64,000 nt of DNA from Gossypium raimondii (lineage: Eukaryota; Streptophyta; Magnoliopsida; Malvales; Malvaceae): positions 2,389,501 through 2,453,500 of the forward strand of contig NC_068577.1 in assembly GCF_025698545.1 (NCBI RefSeq). Reading direction: 5' to 3'. The notes beneath the pieces were generated by a model. The model made no database searches, was not told the DNA's origin, and saw only the letters and a list, made by a program, of their open reading frames with translations. This document shows positions 11,784 to 22,601 of the stretch, piece by piece; within the stretch, counting starts at the first letter, position 1; the number at the start of each line of letters is the position of its first letter. Both the position numbers and the translations under genes were made by a program.

Positions 11784-12403
11784 ATGCATATCCACAAGGT
11801 AGATGTCATATTCCTGTAGGCAATACTTCAAAGCCTGCATTAGAAGAAAAAAAAAATTGATGAGCTACAGCATACAGTTGGAGACTAGAGCAACGGCAAT
11901 AATATTTCAATTTTCCCGGCATCAGGATTGGCTATGGCAGCGAAAGCTTCTTGGGATAAATCAATGGTGCCTTGACAACCAGATGGGCAATAATCAACTA
12001 TTTTCACAACCATATAATCCTGTCCTCTACATGGATTAGGGTCACCTTGGTTGGTTGCTCCTCTGCCTTCAACTTTGTAATTTCTCCCGCAAGCTGATCC
12101 CCCGTCCCAAAAAGCATCACTGGCAGCAGCAATCATCACTCCATCATTTTGGTATCCATTACAAGCAGATGCTGCAATTCCAACCCCCAAAATATTCATT
12201 AGTCATCATACAATCAGCTTGTCGCTCTTAGATACATAGCTATTGAAGTATTTTAAAGAATGAAAGTGAGTGCAAAGGGGGGCTTACGAACTTATGGAGG
12301 AGTGTAAAAGGTGGCAGTCCCTGTATCTGCAACAACTTCCCAGGAAGGAGAAGGTAAGGATAAATGCAAGGGCTATGCAGAAAAGGATGCTAAGTTCCCT
12401 CAT
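11784..12403 (-). pseudogene. EG45-like / plant natriuretic peptide pseudogene
   Basis: This is the paralogue of the intact gene at 14277-14900. Exon 1 (12403-12288) still has the signal-peptide start, but it carries a one-base insertion near 12345 relative to the intact copy and a TAC to TAA change turning the Tyr of TPPY into a stop. Exon 2 (from 12171) is open and nearly complete: SACNGYQNDGVMIAAASDAF, then CGRNYKV, VDYCPSGCQGTIDLSQEAFA and DAGKIE. It runs through the expected donor to a stop at 11885. The 3' exon equivalent (about 11830-11784) is still alignable. The clean exon 2 means the loss may be recent; use of a downstream ATG in exon 2 would give a protein without a signal peptide. 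Confidence 0.85.
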
Positions 12404-12532
12404 TTTTGTTAGAAAGGGCAGAATTAAGTTTAATGAAAGGAATGATAGGCAATGGTGAAAGAAAGGAGAGGTATAAATATCCGGTTTGGGAAAATTAATT
12501 TATACATAATGAATGATTGTATTGTTGCTGAT

Positions 12533-12660
12533 TCAGCCTTAGCTCGATTAGCATCGTTATTATTGGCCGTGTAGGAGGACGTGAGTTCGAGTGTATTGAA
12601 AGGATTATCCTCCTATTTTAAACCATAATGTAGACAATTTTAAACAATATTTTTTTTATA
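12533..12660 (+). repeat. tRNA-derived SINE copy (S1)
   Basis: An A-box-like TTAGCTCGATTAGC is followed about 45 bases later by a B-box-like GAGTTCGAGTG and then 'aggattatcctcctatttt', the shared body of the family. Other copies are at 12919, 15379, 30526, 40275, 54922, 57770, 58985 and 61968. Confidence 0.65.
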
Positions 12661-12918
12661 TAATTGGGTAGGATAATGAAATTATTTGGGATCAAACTCA
12701 AACTCTTACGCATACAATACAATGCTTTTACAAGTGGATTAAAAAATTATTTAAAAGTTATAATTACATAACTATTTTATTCAAATAAATAACAAAATTT
12801 GTCATACTAATTACATCTTTATTTTCAAAAGTAAGTATTAAGTATTAACTAAATCAATTGATGAATTTGCAAGTTTATTAATTTTATTTTTTTTATGTAA
12901 AACAAATATTTGTACTGC

Positions 12919-13030
12919 CAATTAAGTTTTAGCTCGGTTGACATTGATATGGACATTGTTGCTAGTGCAGGAGGATGTGGGTTTGAGTGCCCTAAAGCAC
13001 ATTATCTTTTTAGACATTGTATCAGAAAAT
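12919..13030 (+). repeat. tRNA-derived SINE copy (S2)
   Basis: It contains TTAGCTCGGTTGACATTG, then GGGTTTGAGTGCCC and 'cacattatctttttagacattgtatcag'. This is one of the clearest A-box/B-box pairs of the family in the window; the 3' part is shortened. Confidence 0.7.
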
Positions 13031-13827
13031 ATATATTTGTTAATCTTAAATGAGATGCTATGTAAATTTCTAAAAAGCTAGAGGAACAGTAACCCCATCT
13101 ACCCTTATATCCGCCAATGCTCATATGGATGTATGTATATATTTTTGCGTATTTGAATTCTTTAAATATATTATATGTGCATAATTTCCTCTATTTTGTA
13201 TACTTTTAAGAAATCATTCGTAACAACAAATATTTATGTCCGTTTTATATTTTTATAATTATTTGAAAAATCACATTCGGGATGAACATATACTAATGGT
13301 TGTCTATGTTTTGGGTTTTGGGTTTTGGGTTTATTTGTCAGTATCATCATGAATGTAGTTTTTAAATAATTATAAAAAAGTTATTTAAAAATTTTTATTT
13401 TTGAAAAATAATCACATCAATATGAGGCACATGTGGTACTATTTAGTTACTTTATGAATCATGTCAACATTTAACAATAGAAATAGATAGAATTTTTAAT
13501 AGAAATGTCAATTTTCTCTTTGGTCTTACGTAAAAGGTTTAATTTGTTTAGTTTTTAGCAGAGGGACAAAATGCAATCTGACTCCTAGTATGGGGATATT
13601 CATGCTACTTTTACTTTTTTGTGTTCAAATAAAAAAATAATTCCAATGTGGATATTGCCCTCCTTATCATCATTTAATGATGAATTTTTAATAAAATAAT
13701 TGATTTGTATTATTTCTAATGTATAAAAGTTAATTTGTTCATTTTTAAATAGCATAAATAAATTGTAATTCGACTCATAAAACAAGTGCCATGAGAAGTT
13801 ACATCTAACCGCATCCAGCCAGTTTTC

Positions 13828-13965
13828 AGAGACAGTATGCTCCTCCAACTGCGACGGTACAGTCATGGGTGTACTCTCCTCCGGCTCTCAGAGTCATGGG
13901 CTGAAGAGCCCAGTGAAGCTTCCAGCTGGACCAGAAATTATGCCCAAACTAATTGTGATACCTGA
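13828..13965 (+). pseudogene. Broken third copy of the SRSAPSWVG peptide gene (exon 2)
   Basis: The sequence keeps a QSWVYSPP block, matching SWVGHDSPP of the copy at 10704, and after a frameshift keeps the tail EEPSEASSWTRNYAQTNCDT followed by a stop. That tail is parallel to EAQREACEYSRSYTNAYCSP. The 3' flank also matches (gctacacccaacaa against ccacacccaacaa). No signal-peptide exon was found upstream, where 13600-13790 is unrelated AT-rich sequence. It lies upstream of the intact EG45-like gene just as the intact 10704 copy lies upstream of the EG45-like pseudogene. Confidence 0.6.
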
Positions 13966-14276
13966 CATTAAAGCTGCTACACCCAACAAAACTAGCTGGA
14001 AGAAATATGAAATGCTATTGCCTTGAACCGATATGGGTGTGTAATAAACATAGCAAGAATTAAAACTTCAAATGAAGATCCTCTTTATTAATTGTTGAAT
14101 TGTTATACAGTTAACTGGAAACTGCATGAGATTCAATTCATTATTTTTCAATATGTTCATCATTTATCATCCACATACATAGGATTCACTTCGAAAGTTA
14201 AAGATGCCAATGAGACCCACTGCCATATTTCGACACATATCCGCAAGGGAGATGTCATGTTCCTGCAGGCAATGCT

Positions 14277-14900
14277 TCAGACCCTACGTTGCAAAACATG
14301 GATAAGTTACAATCTAAAGTTGGAGAAACACCTGAATGCGTAAATTGATTATGAGATTAACATACTGATGAAAGGAAATTTTAATTTTCCCGGCATCTGG
14401 ATCGGCTATGGAAGCGAAAGCTTCTTGCGATAAATCAATGGTGCCTTCACAACCAGATGGGCAATAATCAACTACTTTCACAACCACATACTTCTTTCCT
14501 CTACATGGATGAGGGGATTGGTTGGTTGCCCCTGTGCATTTAACTTTGTATTTTCTCCCGCAAGCTGCTCCATCGTCCCAAATTGCATCACTGGCAGCAG
14601 CAATCATCACCCCATCCTTTTGGTATCCGTTACAAGCAGACGCTGCAATTTTTCAACCTCAAAATATCAACTAGTAATCATACATTAATTTAGCCAGCTA
14701 TTCAGGTTAAATGCATCCGAAATTTTAGGTCTGCATAACCATTGGACTACTGCAAAGAGTAAAAATTAAGGCAAAGGGGGCTTACGAACGTATGGGGGAG
14801 TGTAGAAGGTGGCAGTCCCTGTGTGTGCAACAACTTCCCTCAAGGTGAAGCTGAGCATAAATGCAATGGCTATGCACAAAAGGATGCTAAGCTTCGCCAT
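14277..14900 (-). CDS. EG45-like domain protein / plant natriuretic peptide
   Basis: Three exons (14900-14786, 14642-14366, 14283-14277), GT-AG throughout, give 132 aa. Residues 1-25 are a signal peptide ending VVA. The mature part is a single double-psi beta-barrel domain as in expansin domain 1: GTATFYTPPYVPSACNG, then DGVMIAAASDAIW, CGRKYKVKC, VVKVVDYCPSGCEGTIDLSQ and DPDAGKI, ending FHQV. Six cysteines (42, 66, 74, 85, 99, 103) match the family's three disulfides. There is no C-terminal carbohydrate-binding domain, so it is not a full expansin. Family members are apoplastic and are linked to water/ion balance and stress or pathogen responses. The tiny last coding exon (7 bases) completes the canonical Q-V-stop. 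A TATTTAAAG box lies just upstream (about 14978). It is the surviving copy of a duplicated pair. Confidence 0.88.
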
Positions 14901-15378
14901 TCCTTACTTGCTACAAAAGGTGGAATTGATTTTAATAAAGCGAAGGGATGGGCAAATGCTGAAAGAAAGAAGAACTTTAAATAGCGGCTTCGGAGAATTA
15001 CTGTACGTGAAGCCATAAACAACTGTGTTCTCGGATTTTGCGTACGATACATTCTCTGTAATTTTTCTTTGTGTTTGATTCTAGCAACCAATCAACAAGC
15101 TTTGCGATTTCTTAATATTAGATTTTGTCACACCAACTAAATCAACGATATTACTAATTTTAGATTTTGTCTGGAAAATTAAAATTTATTCAATAATGAA
15201 TATAGATAGATAATAAATTGAATAAATTTACATTTTTTTATCTTTATATTTGTAATTTGTAATTATTTTTATTTAAAGATGATATAAAAGTATGAAAAAG
15301 ACAAATATTAAATTTTATTTTGTTACATACTTGGTTGTTAAAATGAAATATTGTTATAGAAATGATTGATTGCAGTTT

Positions 15379-15472
15379 GTCGATTAAGCTTTAGCTCAAT
15401 TAGCATTGTTGCTATTATAACAAGAAAGACATGGTCTCGAGTGTGCTTAAGCATATTTTTATTCTGATTTAA
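15379..15472 (+). repeat. tRNA-derived SINE copy (S3)
   Basis: It contains TTTAGCTCAATTAGCATTG and GGTCTCGAGTGTGC, with the usual spacing and 'aagcatattttt' after the B box. It directly adjoins a fold-back MITE fragment at 15495. Confidence 0.6.
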
Positions 15473-15494
15473 GGAAGTTAAGGGTAGAAGAAGT

Positions 15495-15660
15495 AGGGAA
15501 GAGATCCACTTACACCGGTATAAAATTAGAATAGTTTTATACTCTTCCATAACTTTTCATACTACTAACATTTTAACAATCCAACCATTGAATTTATTAA
15601 TATATTTTTATTTGTCATGCATGTAAATTAATGAAAAGATTCTATATTCCTCTCATATCA
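15495..15660. mobile_element. Fragment of a fold-back MITE related to 38107-38428
   Basis: Shared phrases with the reverse complement of the right arm at 38.1-38.4 kb include GATCCACTTACAC, 'acattttaacaatccaacc', 'ttgaatttat' and 'catgtaaatt'. The opposite arm is not clear here. AT-rich, non-coding sequence continues to 15865. Confidence 0.5.
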
Positions 15661-15870
15661 ATCTAAAATATTATCTATAATAATATATATTTAATGGTTG
15701 AATTTTTTTTTTACATACAACGAATAATTATAAAATTTTAATTTATGACAAGCTCGACAGGCATAATCTACATGAATAAAACATAAAATATTTATAGTAT
15801 AAAAAATTATGAAATGAAGTAAAACCACTTTAAAAACTTACACCGACATAATCATACCATAAAAAAAATA

Positions 15871-16224
15871 TGTTAGAGATTGTATGACCTGAATCATGTC
15901 ACTTGTTGAAGGAAAAAAATACAGCAGCAAAATAAAGAGATCCATGGGGGCGAAAGGCCGAGGGCCATACAGCACAAGTTAAATTCGTATAGAACTATTA
16001 TTCTTCTATTTGACTTTGATTAGAACATGGTTTTTCAACCATTAAATAGATGTAGTCGAAACTCCTCTTGTATCATTCGTTTTTCAACATTAGTGAATCT
16101 CTTCTCCTCTGCCCGTATTTTTTTTCCCGAAAGGGCTTTCACGTAAAATATGTATGTTATATTATTTTTCTTTTCTTATTGCTTTGCAATCATTCTACTG
16201 CCATTATCGACGTTTATTATAACA
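15871..16224 (+). mobile_element. Solo LTR, Ty1/copia-like, 354 bp
   Basis: It starts TGTTAGAGAT and ends TTATAACA, and is flanked by a perfect AAATA duplication (15866-15870 and 16225-16229). A TATA-like 'ttaaatagatg' lies in its middle, followed by a CCGAAAGGG motif. A truncated relative in opposite orientation is at about 61538-61720 and shares the TCCCGAAAGGG and 'tcaaagtcaaatagaa' segments. No internal region is present. Confidence 0.8.
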
Positions 16225-16229
16225 AAATA

Positions 16230-17014
16230 CATAAAAATTGCAATTGGAAATTAAATTATATTTACACAAGACAACATAAATGTTAAAGAGAAAAAGAATA
16301 TTACTGAATAGTTAACTAGAAATTCAATTTGGTGACAAGAAAGATGAAGTTTAGAAGTGATCGAGGTAAATGGCACAGGAGAGGAAGGCTATTGGGTATG
16401 ATGATTCATATTTTTGTTCTTTTCTTGCCGTCTCATTGGTTAAATTCATTTAACTAAATTAATGGACAGAGAAACACTGGTTGTGTTCGGATGCTCTAAC
16501 AGTGACATAATTGGACCATTTCGGTGCATTTTATGTGCAATATTTACCCATATTGCATATATCAATCAATAAATAATTGGGTGTACTGGTAAAACACATT
16601 GTACTTTCAAAAGAAGGTTTCGGGCTCGAATTTTGAAGACGATATTATTAAAAGAAACAACCATAAACTCCGAACATAATTCGTAAAACGAAAATGAAAA
16701 ATTCTACAAATATAAAATAAGGCTGTAATTCCAAGGTGAACAGCAATAAAAATCAATGGAACGAAAATCCAATGCAAAGGACAATAAATAGGGTAAATCT
16801 TTATTGATGACAAAACTTCAATATTAATTAATTAAATTACTTTCTTTCTAAAGATAGAAATTGCTTAACCCAAGAATATAAAGACAGTTATTGGATCAAG
16901 GACTTAAGTAAAAGGAATAACAAAAAGTTAATACCTAGGCTCAATTGGTAAGATCTATCTAAGTGTGAACTTAAATTTTATTAAAAGATCAAAATATAGG
17001 TTTGAAGCAGTAGC
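16230..17014. other. Intergenic, no gene seen
   Basis: AT-rich. A line at 16925-16965 (aggctcaattggtaagatct) resembles the tRNA-like A box of the SINE family but lacks a clear B box. Nothing else is recognisable. Confidence 0.4.
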
Positions 17015-17203
17015 AGTGGCAGAGCCTGAAAATTTTTTTAGGATCGGAATTAAATTGTATATACTTATAATAGTAAAAATAAAATTTCATCATTTTAATA
17101 GCCTATATCTTTATCATTTTTAAAGGGTTAAATCAAATTTTTATCATTTTTACCATTTTAGGGGAGACTATGATCTTCTAGGTCTCCACTACGCTCCGCC
17201 ACT
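17015..17203. mobile_element. MITE-like element, relative of 2013-2276
   Basis: AGTGGCAGAGCC opens it and GCTCCGCCACT closes it, an inverted repeat. Inside are the same phrases as in the 2013 copy (tagtaaaaataaaattt, attttaatag). No convincing target duplication was seen. Confidence 0.55.
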
Positions 17204-17297
17204 AATATATGAAAAGTCTCATTTGACCATAATTCGTTTCACATGAAAAGAAGAACCCTAATCAACCATGGCATTATTGGCTTTGATAAATAAAGCT

Positions 17298-19735
17298 TGT
17301 CGAAACCGTTTTTTGAAAACAAAAATTTTAGTGTCGACTTAAAAATAAAAACTGGAGTCGCCACCGATCCTTTATTAAGGTGTGATCGGCCCACCTTTAA
17401 AATAATTTTGGTCTGCGAAATTTGAGAAAACAGGCTCGGGAGTCGATTACACGAGGAAGGATTAGCACCTCATGCGCCCAAAATTGGTACCAAATTGATT
17501 TTTTTTAATGCCTTGGTGTCGAAAATTTGAAAAGATTTTAAAAGGAAACTTTTTATTTCATGAATGAATTAAAATAATAAGACATTCTTATTTCAAAGAA
17601 ATAAAACACCACACCCAGTGAGTTAGGGCACAATGTTTTTAAATCTTCAAAATACCCGAATATTGCCTTTTGCTTTTGAAAATTCTTATTTCGAGAAGAA
17701 AATGTCATGACCAGTAAGTTAGGACCCAACATTTTGAATTCCCGAAAATAAGCTTTTATTTAAAATTTGCGAATTTATTGCAAAACAAATACTTGGCTTT
17801 CTAAATTCATCAAAAAAATAATCGCAATCCAGTAAGTTAAGACACGATCTTTCTCGAGAATCATGAGTGCCAAATATTTTGGAAATTATAAAATATAATG
17901 ATTTTAATGCTTTGACGCAACCAAAATACATTTTCTTTAGAAAGTGTAGAAAAATCTAATGTATCACATAAAATCAATATTTTAATTTTAAATTATATGC
18001 ATATATGTATTTTCAAAATATAAGTATGATACATAAATAAATTTTGAAAACATGTATATGCACATATTAAAACAAGTATATATAAGTATACATATAAAAA
18101 TAAAATAATGAATGAGATATGTATAACAAAATAAAAATTATTAAAATTTCTAAAAAAATCATGTATGTATATATGTAATGAAAATTGTAAAATAAAAATA
18201 AAAAATATGCAGATATGTATATATTTACAAAATAAAAATATAAGTATACATGCTTTAGTAAAACAAAAATAATAATAGTATATGAAGAAATTAGGAAAAT
18301 GTGTATATAGATGTACATATATATATATATATAAAATATATTTACAATAATTTTGAAGAAATGCGTGTATATCAATATCTATATATGCATATATATATTA
18401 TAAAATATGAAAAAATATTTAAATATAATGGAAATATAAATGTATATACGTATATATGTAAGTATAATTATAATACTATATAATATAATAATGATATAGT
18501 AATAATAATAATAACAAAAACTAAAAAAATAAACTACAAAAAAGCCTTAAAAAGGACCATTAAGGATTAAACTGAAAGCTAAACGAAGTTAAAAGGCCAA
18601 GTTTAAAAATAGAAAACACCAGGAAGGACCAAATTGATACGCGCGCCATGAGAGGAGGACTTAAAAAGAAATTTTCCCAAGTCACTCAAGCATCACAAGA
18701 CCGATATGGATTAAATCGTCACGCGAGCAAAATATTTGGGCCGAATTTAAAGGAAAAAAAACTTGATTAAACACATCGCAAAATGGGGAGGGCTAGACGC
18801 GCAAATTTTCCCACTCAGGGCCAGAACGCGCGGATTCCCCCCCTCCGGGTCGGGTCGAAGCGCGGGTCATGCCACCCTAAACGGCGACGTTTTGTTCCTT
18901 CTATTTAAACCAAATTTTCTTCTTTATTTTTTTGAAACCTGCAGCAAACAAAAGCTAAAGGAAAAATAAAATAAAATAAAATAAACCCAAGACTCTCTGC
19001 TAGGTTTTTTTAAAAAATCTTTTTCTTTTGCGCCGCCGCTCGTCGGCCTTTCATACCGGAGCTCCGATTCCGGCGGAGAGGAGACACCGCGACAGTACCA
19101 GGTAAGATCCCCTCCCCTTTTTTTTTAAAAACAGTAAAGAAAAAGAAAAAATTGAAAAAAGAAATCGAAAGAAAGAAAAAAAAATAAAGGACCATTCAAG
19201 ATCCTGTTTTTCTGTTCTCTTTTATTATTTTTTTACAACAAAACAGGAAATAAATGAAATAGCAGCAACACAGAACCACGATTTCACCTTTGTATTCTTA
19301 GAATTTCTTCTGTATATTTTTGGATTCCAAAAAACTAGCAGATATCCCCCCATTACACTGAATTCCCCATCGGTTTTTATAACCGAAAACAAAGAAAAAA
19401 TAAACCAATCAAAATCCCACAAAAATACAAAGAAAATCATTATTTCTGTTATTGTTGCCTCTACTCTGGTGTTGGTTCCGCTTTTCTCGCAGGTACGGGA
19501 GTCGTGGAAGAGGCGCACGTGCACGGAGGGTCGTGTGGCGACATTCACGGCGGCGTGCAAAGGTGAAATTGTTGCGACGGCTACTAGGGTTTTTAATTTT
19601 TGATTTGGCTGAAAATTTGTTAAGTTTTGGGCTTGTTGGGCTGTTAGTATTTTGGGCTTGTAATTAGGGTTAATATTTGGGCTATTGGATTGGGACTTTG
19701 GTTTGTACAAGCCCGGGTAAATTGGGCTTATTACA
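17298..19735. mobile_element. Large solo LTR, about 2.4 kb, Ty3/gypsy-like
   Basis: TGTCGAAACCG opens the element and GGGCTTATTACA closes it. AAGCT is duplicated exactly on both sides (17293-17297 and 19736-19740). Its first 250 bases (GGAGTCGCCACCGATCC, GGAAGGATTAGCACCTC) match a type of LTR I know from many plant gypsy elements. 17950-18500 is microsatellite-like 'atgtatata' sequence. 18620-19110 is a GC-rich promoter-like stretch with a 'ctatttaaacc' TATA candidate near 18900. No gag-pol or primer-binding site is present. The roughly 60-160 codon ORFs inside it are chance products of this sequence. Confidence 0.88.
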
Positions 19736-19740
19736 AAGCT

Positions 19741-21138
19741 TTTATCATCTTATTTATTTGAAGTGCACATCAGTTGTTCTTTTTATGATGATTATATATC
19801 AACATCAACTCAATTGATGTTCCCACTTATCACTTAGGGCAACATTAATTTAAAAGAAACCTTTCATGTAGAATGCTCTTAGATAGTGCACAAATATATG
19901 TTCATGTTTGTTCATCTTTTTGAGAGAATTTACTTTAAATATAAAAGAATTTGAAGGTTCAAAAAGCCAGACTTTATGAAGCCCAAGAGGGTATTTTGGA
20001 TGGAAGGTTCTAATAAGCTTCCAATGGTCTAATTTGATACCTCGTAATTACATAAATTTCATATATCATCAGTGAATAATAACACGATATATTATCATTA
20101 ACTTAAATAAAACAAATTATAAAAGACTTGTAAATAATTGTTAATAATTTTATTTAAACATTAATTGAACAACTAAATAAATATTAATGAGTCTTAGATT
20201 TAGTATCTTGAGTTTTAGTGTTTAAGGTTTTAACATAATTAAGCATCGTAATATGATGATAAATTTATATTTTAACTCATTTATAAATTAATAGTCTAGA
20301 GTAAAAAGTCGAAGTAATAAATATAAATGAGACAATTTAGTTAAAGGTTTGAATATAGTCATTGCAATTTAAATCAAAACTCTCTTAATAAAACACACAG
20401 TTTATCCATGGTTAGTATAGAGGCAAGCGTTTGATCGAATTGAGACGAATCGAATCGAGTGAAAAAATTTCGAGTTAATCGAGTTCACGAGTACTATTTT
20501 ATCATTCTGACTCAATTTGAAATTTTTTCGAATCGAGTCGAATCTAGTCGAATTGAGTGAAATTGTTCGAGTTCAATTAAAAAAATTTAATATTTCAAAT
20601 AAAACTATTGTTATAGTATAACTACTTCCATGTTAGAGCACGTAAATTTGAAACCATATATATTTGAAAATTCTGTCAAAGAAAAATAATCAAAAAAAAA
20701 TACTTGAGTATAATAAATTTGAATCATTAATTAGGTCTCAAAATTATTATTTTAGAAAAATTTTAATTTTTTAGAATTTTATATTTTTTTAAATATAATT
20801 TTTTTAATATTTATAAATATTTTAATTTTTTTTGTATTCTTTGTTAAGAGAGAGACCCATTTGCTTATTTTTAAAGTTGACAAGGACCAAAAGAGTATTT
20901 ACACCAATATGTTATTTGAATCATTCAAGTTATTCGAATTGTGAAATTCAACTCGACTCGAACTCGAAACTCGAATTAAGTTATTCGAGTTGACTCAAAT
21001 AATTTGAATAACTTAATTCGATTAACTCAAAATTTGGTTTTTTTTTTTTTTGCTGAAATTGATCTTTCTTGTCACCAAATTGAATTTCTAGTTAACTATT
21101 CAATAATATTCTTTTTTCTTTAACATTAATCTAGTTCA
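19741..21138. repeat. Intergenic DNA with a degenerate TCGAGT-rich inverted-repeat element
   Basis: Between about 20428 and 21040 the ends are full of cgaatcgagt / actcgaa phrases in opposite orientation ('gaatcgagtcgaatctagtcg' left, 'cgactcgaactcgaaactcg' right) around an AT-rich core, resembling degenerate Mutator-type inverted-repeat elements. 19741-20420 shows nothing recognisable. Confidence 0.45.
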
Positions 21139-21244
21139 AACCGTCTGCTCTGCAATATATAGTTTCATTTTTAAAATTCCCACATTTTGTGGTCGATCTT
21201 ATTCATGATTATTTGAAATATATCAAAAGGCAAGCTAAGTCTAG

Positions 21245-21657
21245 TTATGGAAATGGAAGATCAGGAGGTGGTCCGAGGGGGCAATTCTTTTCGCAATCGG
21301 CTCTCACAGTATAACACTCTGATTTTCTTGATATGCAGCACCAACAGCTGCGGAATATGCCATCGCCGGAAGCTGGCCCCGATGTAGGACAAGGTCTATG
21401 ATATGGTCCTAGTGTTATTTTGCTGCCTGGGTCAAGTTCATTGCCATGGATGCTGCTGCTTCTACTACCTGCAATTCAAATGAAATTTGCCATTAAAGAA
21501 AGAATCATTTCAATGTATGAAAAGTTGATAAAATATGAGAAGATCAAACCAGAGTAAACTAAAAATCAGTATACGCACATTCATGAAAAGCTGGAAGAGA
21601 GGTGAAGAGCAGTAAAAGGAAGGCCAAACGAATAGCCATGAACTTGGTTGCTACCAT
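21245..21657 (-). CDS. ESF1-like cysteine-rich secreted peptide, copy B (lacks one core Cys)
   Basis: Exons 21657-21579 and 21468-21245 (GT-AG, phase 1) give 100 aa. A signal peptide (about 1-24) is followed by the same mature domain as its inverted twin at 22186-22601. The exon 2 sequences are identical except next to the splice site, where the encoded residues read CS rather than SC, and at one place near 21400. There CTGC has become T, so the Cys-Ser of GPCSHR is replaced by a single Tyr (GPYHR) with the frame kept. This removes the first of the eight core cysteines, leaving an odd seven plus the N-terminal Cys next to the cleavage region. The peptide may fold with an altered disulfide set or be non-functional. 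Its promoter is unrelated to that of the twin. Confidence 0.68.
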
Positions 21658-22185
21658 TGTTCAATTTATAATTAGAAAGAATTGTTCCATATTAGAATTA
21701 AAAGTAATTCAAAATTTAGCTCTTAACGTTTACATATTTGGTCAATTTTACATTTATTCTCTTTTTAATTAAAATCGGCCATTGATCTTTTTAAAATATC
21801 GAATTTGACTATCAATTTTTCAAAAAGAGCCAAATTTATGTTTTTTTAACAAAAATACTGAATAAAACATTAAATTTTTTAACATGGTAGCTCACATAGC
21901 AATCCACAAAAAATATATGTGCATATAAGATAAATAGTGACATATCAACATGTGCACTATCACACAAGTTACCACGCAAACATCATTAAAAAAAATTAAT
22001 GTTTTAGGATTTCTTTCCTTTCCGGTAAAAGCCAAATATTGAATAACAACCCTATGCAATTTTTAGCAGCGAATCCTCTCAAATAAATGTAAACATCTTT
22101 TGATTAGTCTTAACTATTTATAGAATATATATATATATATATTCAAACCTCACGTAAAGAACTTCAATCATATTTCACATCAACA

Positions 22186-22601
22186 ATGGTAGCAACCAAG
22201 CTCATGGCTACTCGTTTGGCCTTCCTTTTACTGCTCTTCTCCTCTCTTCCAGCTTTTCATGAAAGTGCGTATACTGATTTTTAGTTTACCCTGGTTTGAT
22301 CTTCTCATATTTTATCAACTTTTCATACATTGAAATGATTCTTTCTTTAATGGCAAATTTCATTTGAATTGCAGGTTGTAGAAGCAGCAGCATCCATGGC
22401 AATGAACTTGACCCAGGCAGCAAAATAACACTAGGACCATGCAGTCATAGACCTTGTCCTACATCGGGGCCAGCTTCCGGCGATGGCATATTCCGCAGCT
22501 GTTGGTGCTGCATATCAAGAAAATCAGAGTGTTATACTGTGAGAGCCGATTGCGAAAAGAATTGCCCCCTCGGACCACCTCCTGATCTTCCATTTCCATA
22601 A
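22186..22601 (+). CDS. ESF1-like cysteine-rich secreted peptide, copy C
   Basis: Exons 22186-22264 and 22375-22601 (GT-AG, phase 1) give 101 aa. The signal peptide covers about residues 1-24 (LAFLLLLFSSLPAF). All eight core cysteines are present (49, 54, 69, 71, 72, 79, 86, 90) with the CWCC signature and a GPPPDLPFP end. A TATA-rich stretch (gaatatatata) ends about 45 bases before the ATG. The protein should be a small apoplastic signal of the ESF1-like type; the family link rests on the cysteine spacing, not on a search. This is the best preserved of the three copies (also 4957-5330 and 21245-21657). Confidence 0.75.

Noticed and set aside
12531-13030. Possible tRNA genes from A-box/B-box-like motifs
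   Set aside because: No cloverleaf or acceptor stem can be formed; the same body recurs nine times, so they are SINE copies.
18067-18483. Two AT-rich ORFs (60-102 codons) on opposite strands
   Set aside because: Translation of 'atgtatata' microsatellite inside the solo LTR.
19225-19710. 161-codon minus-strand ORF
   Set aside because: Lies wholly within the solo LTR 17298-19735; low-complexity and without domain.
17298-19740. Complete LTR retrotransposon
   Set aside because: Only one LTR between the AAGCT duplicates and no gag-pol, so it is a solo LTR.
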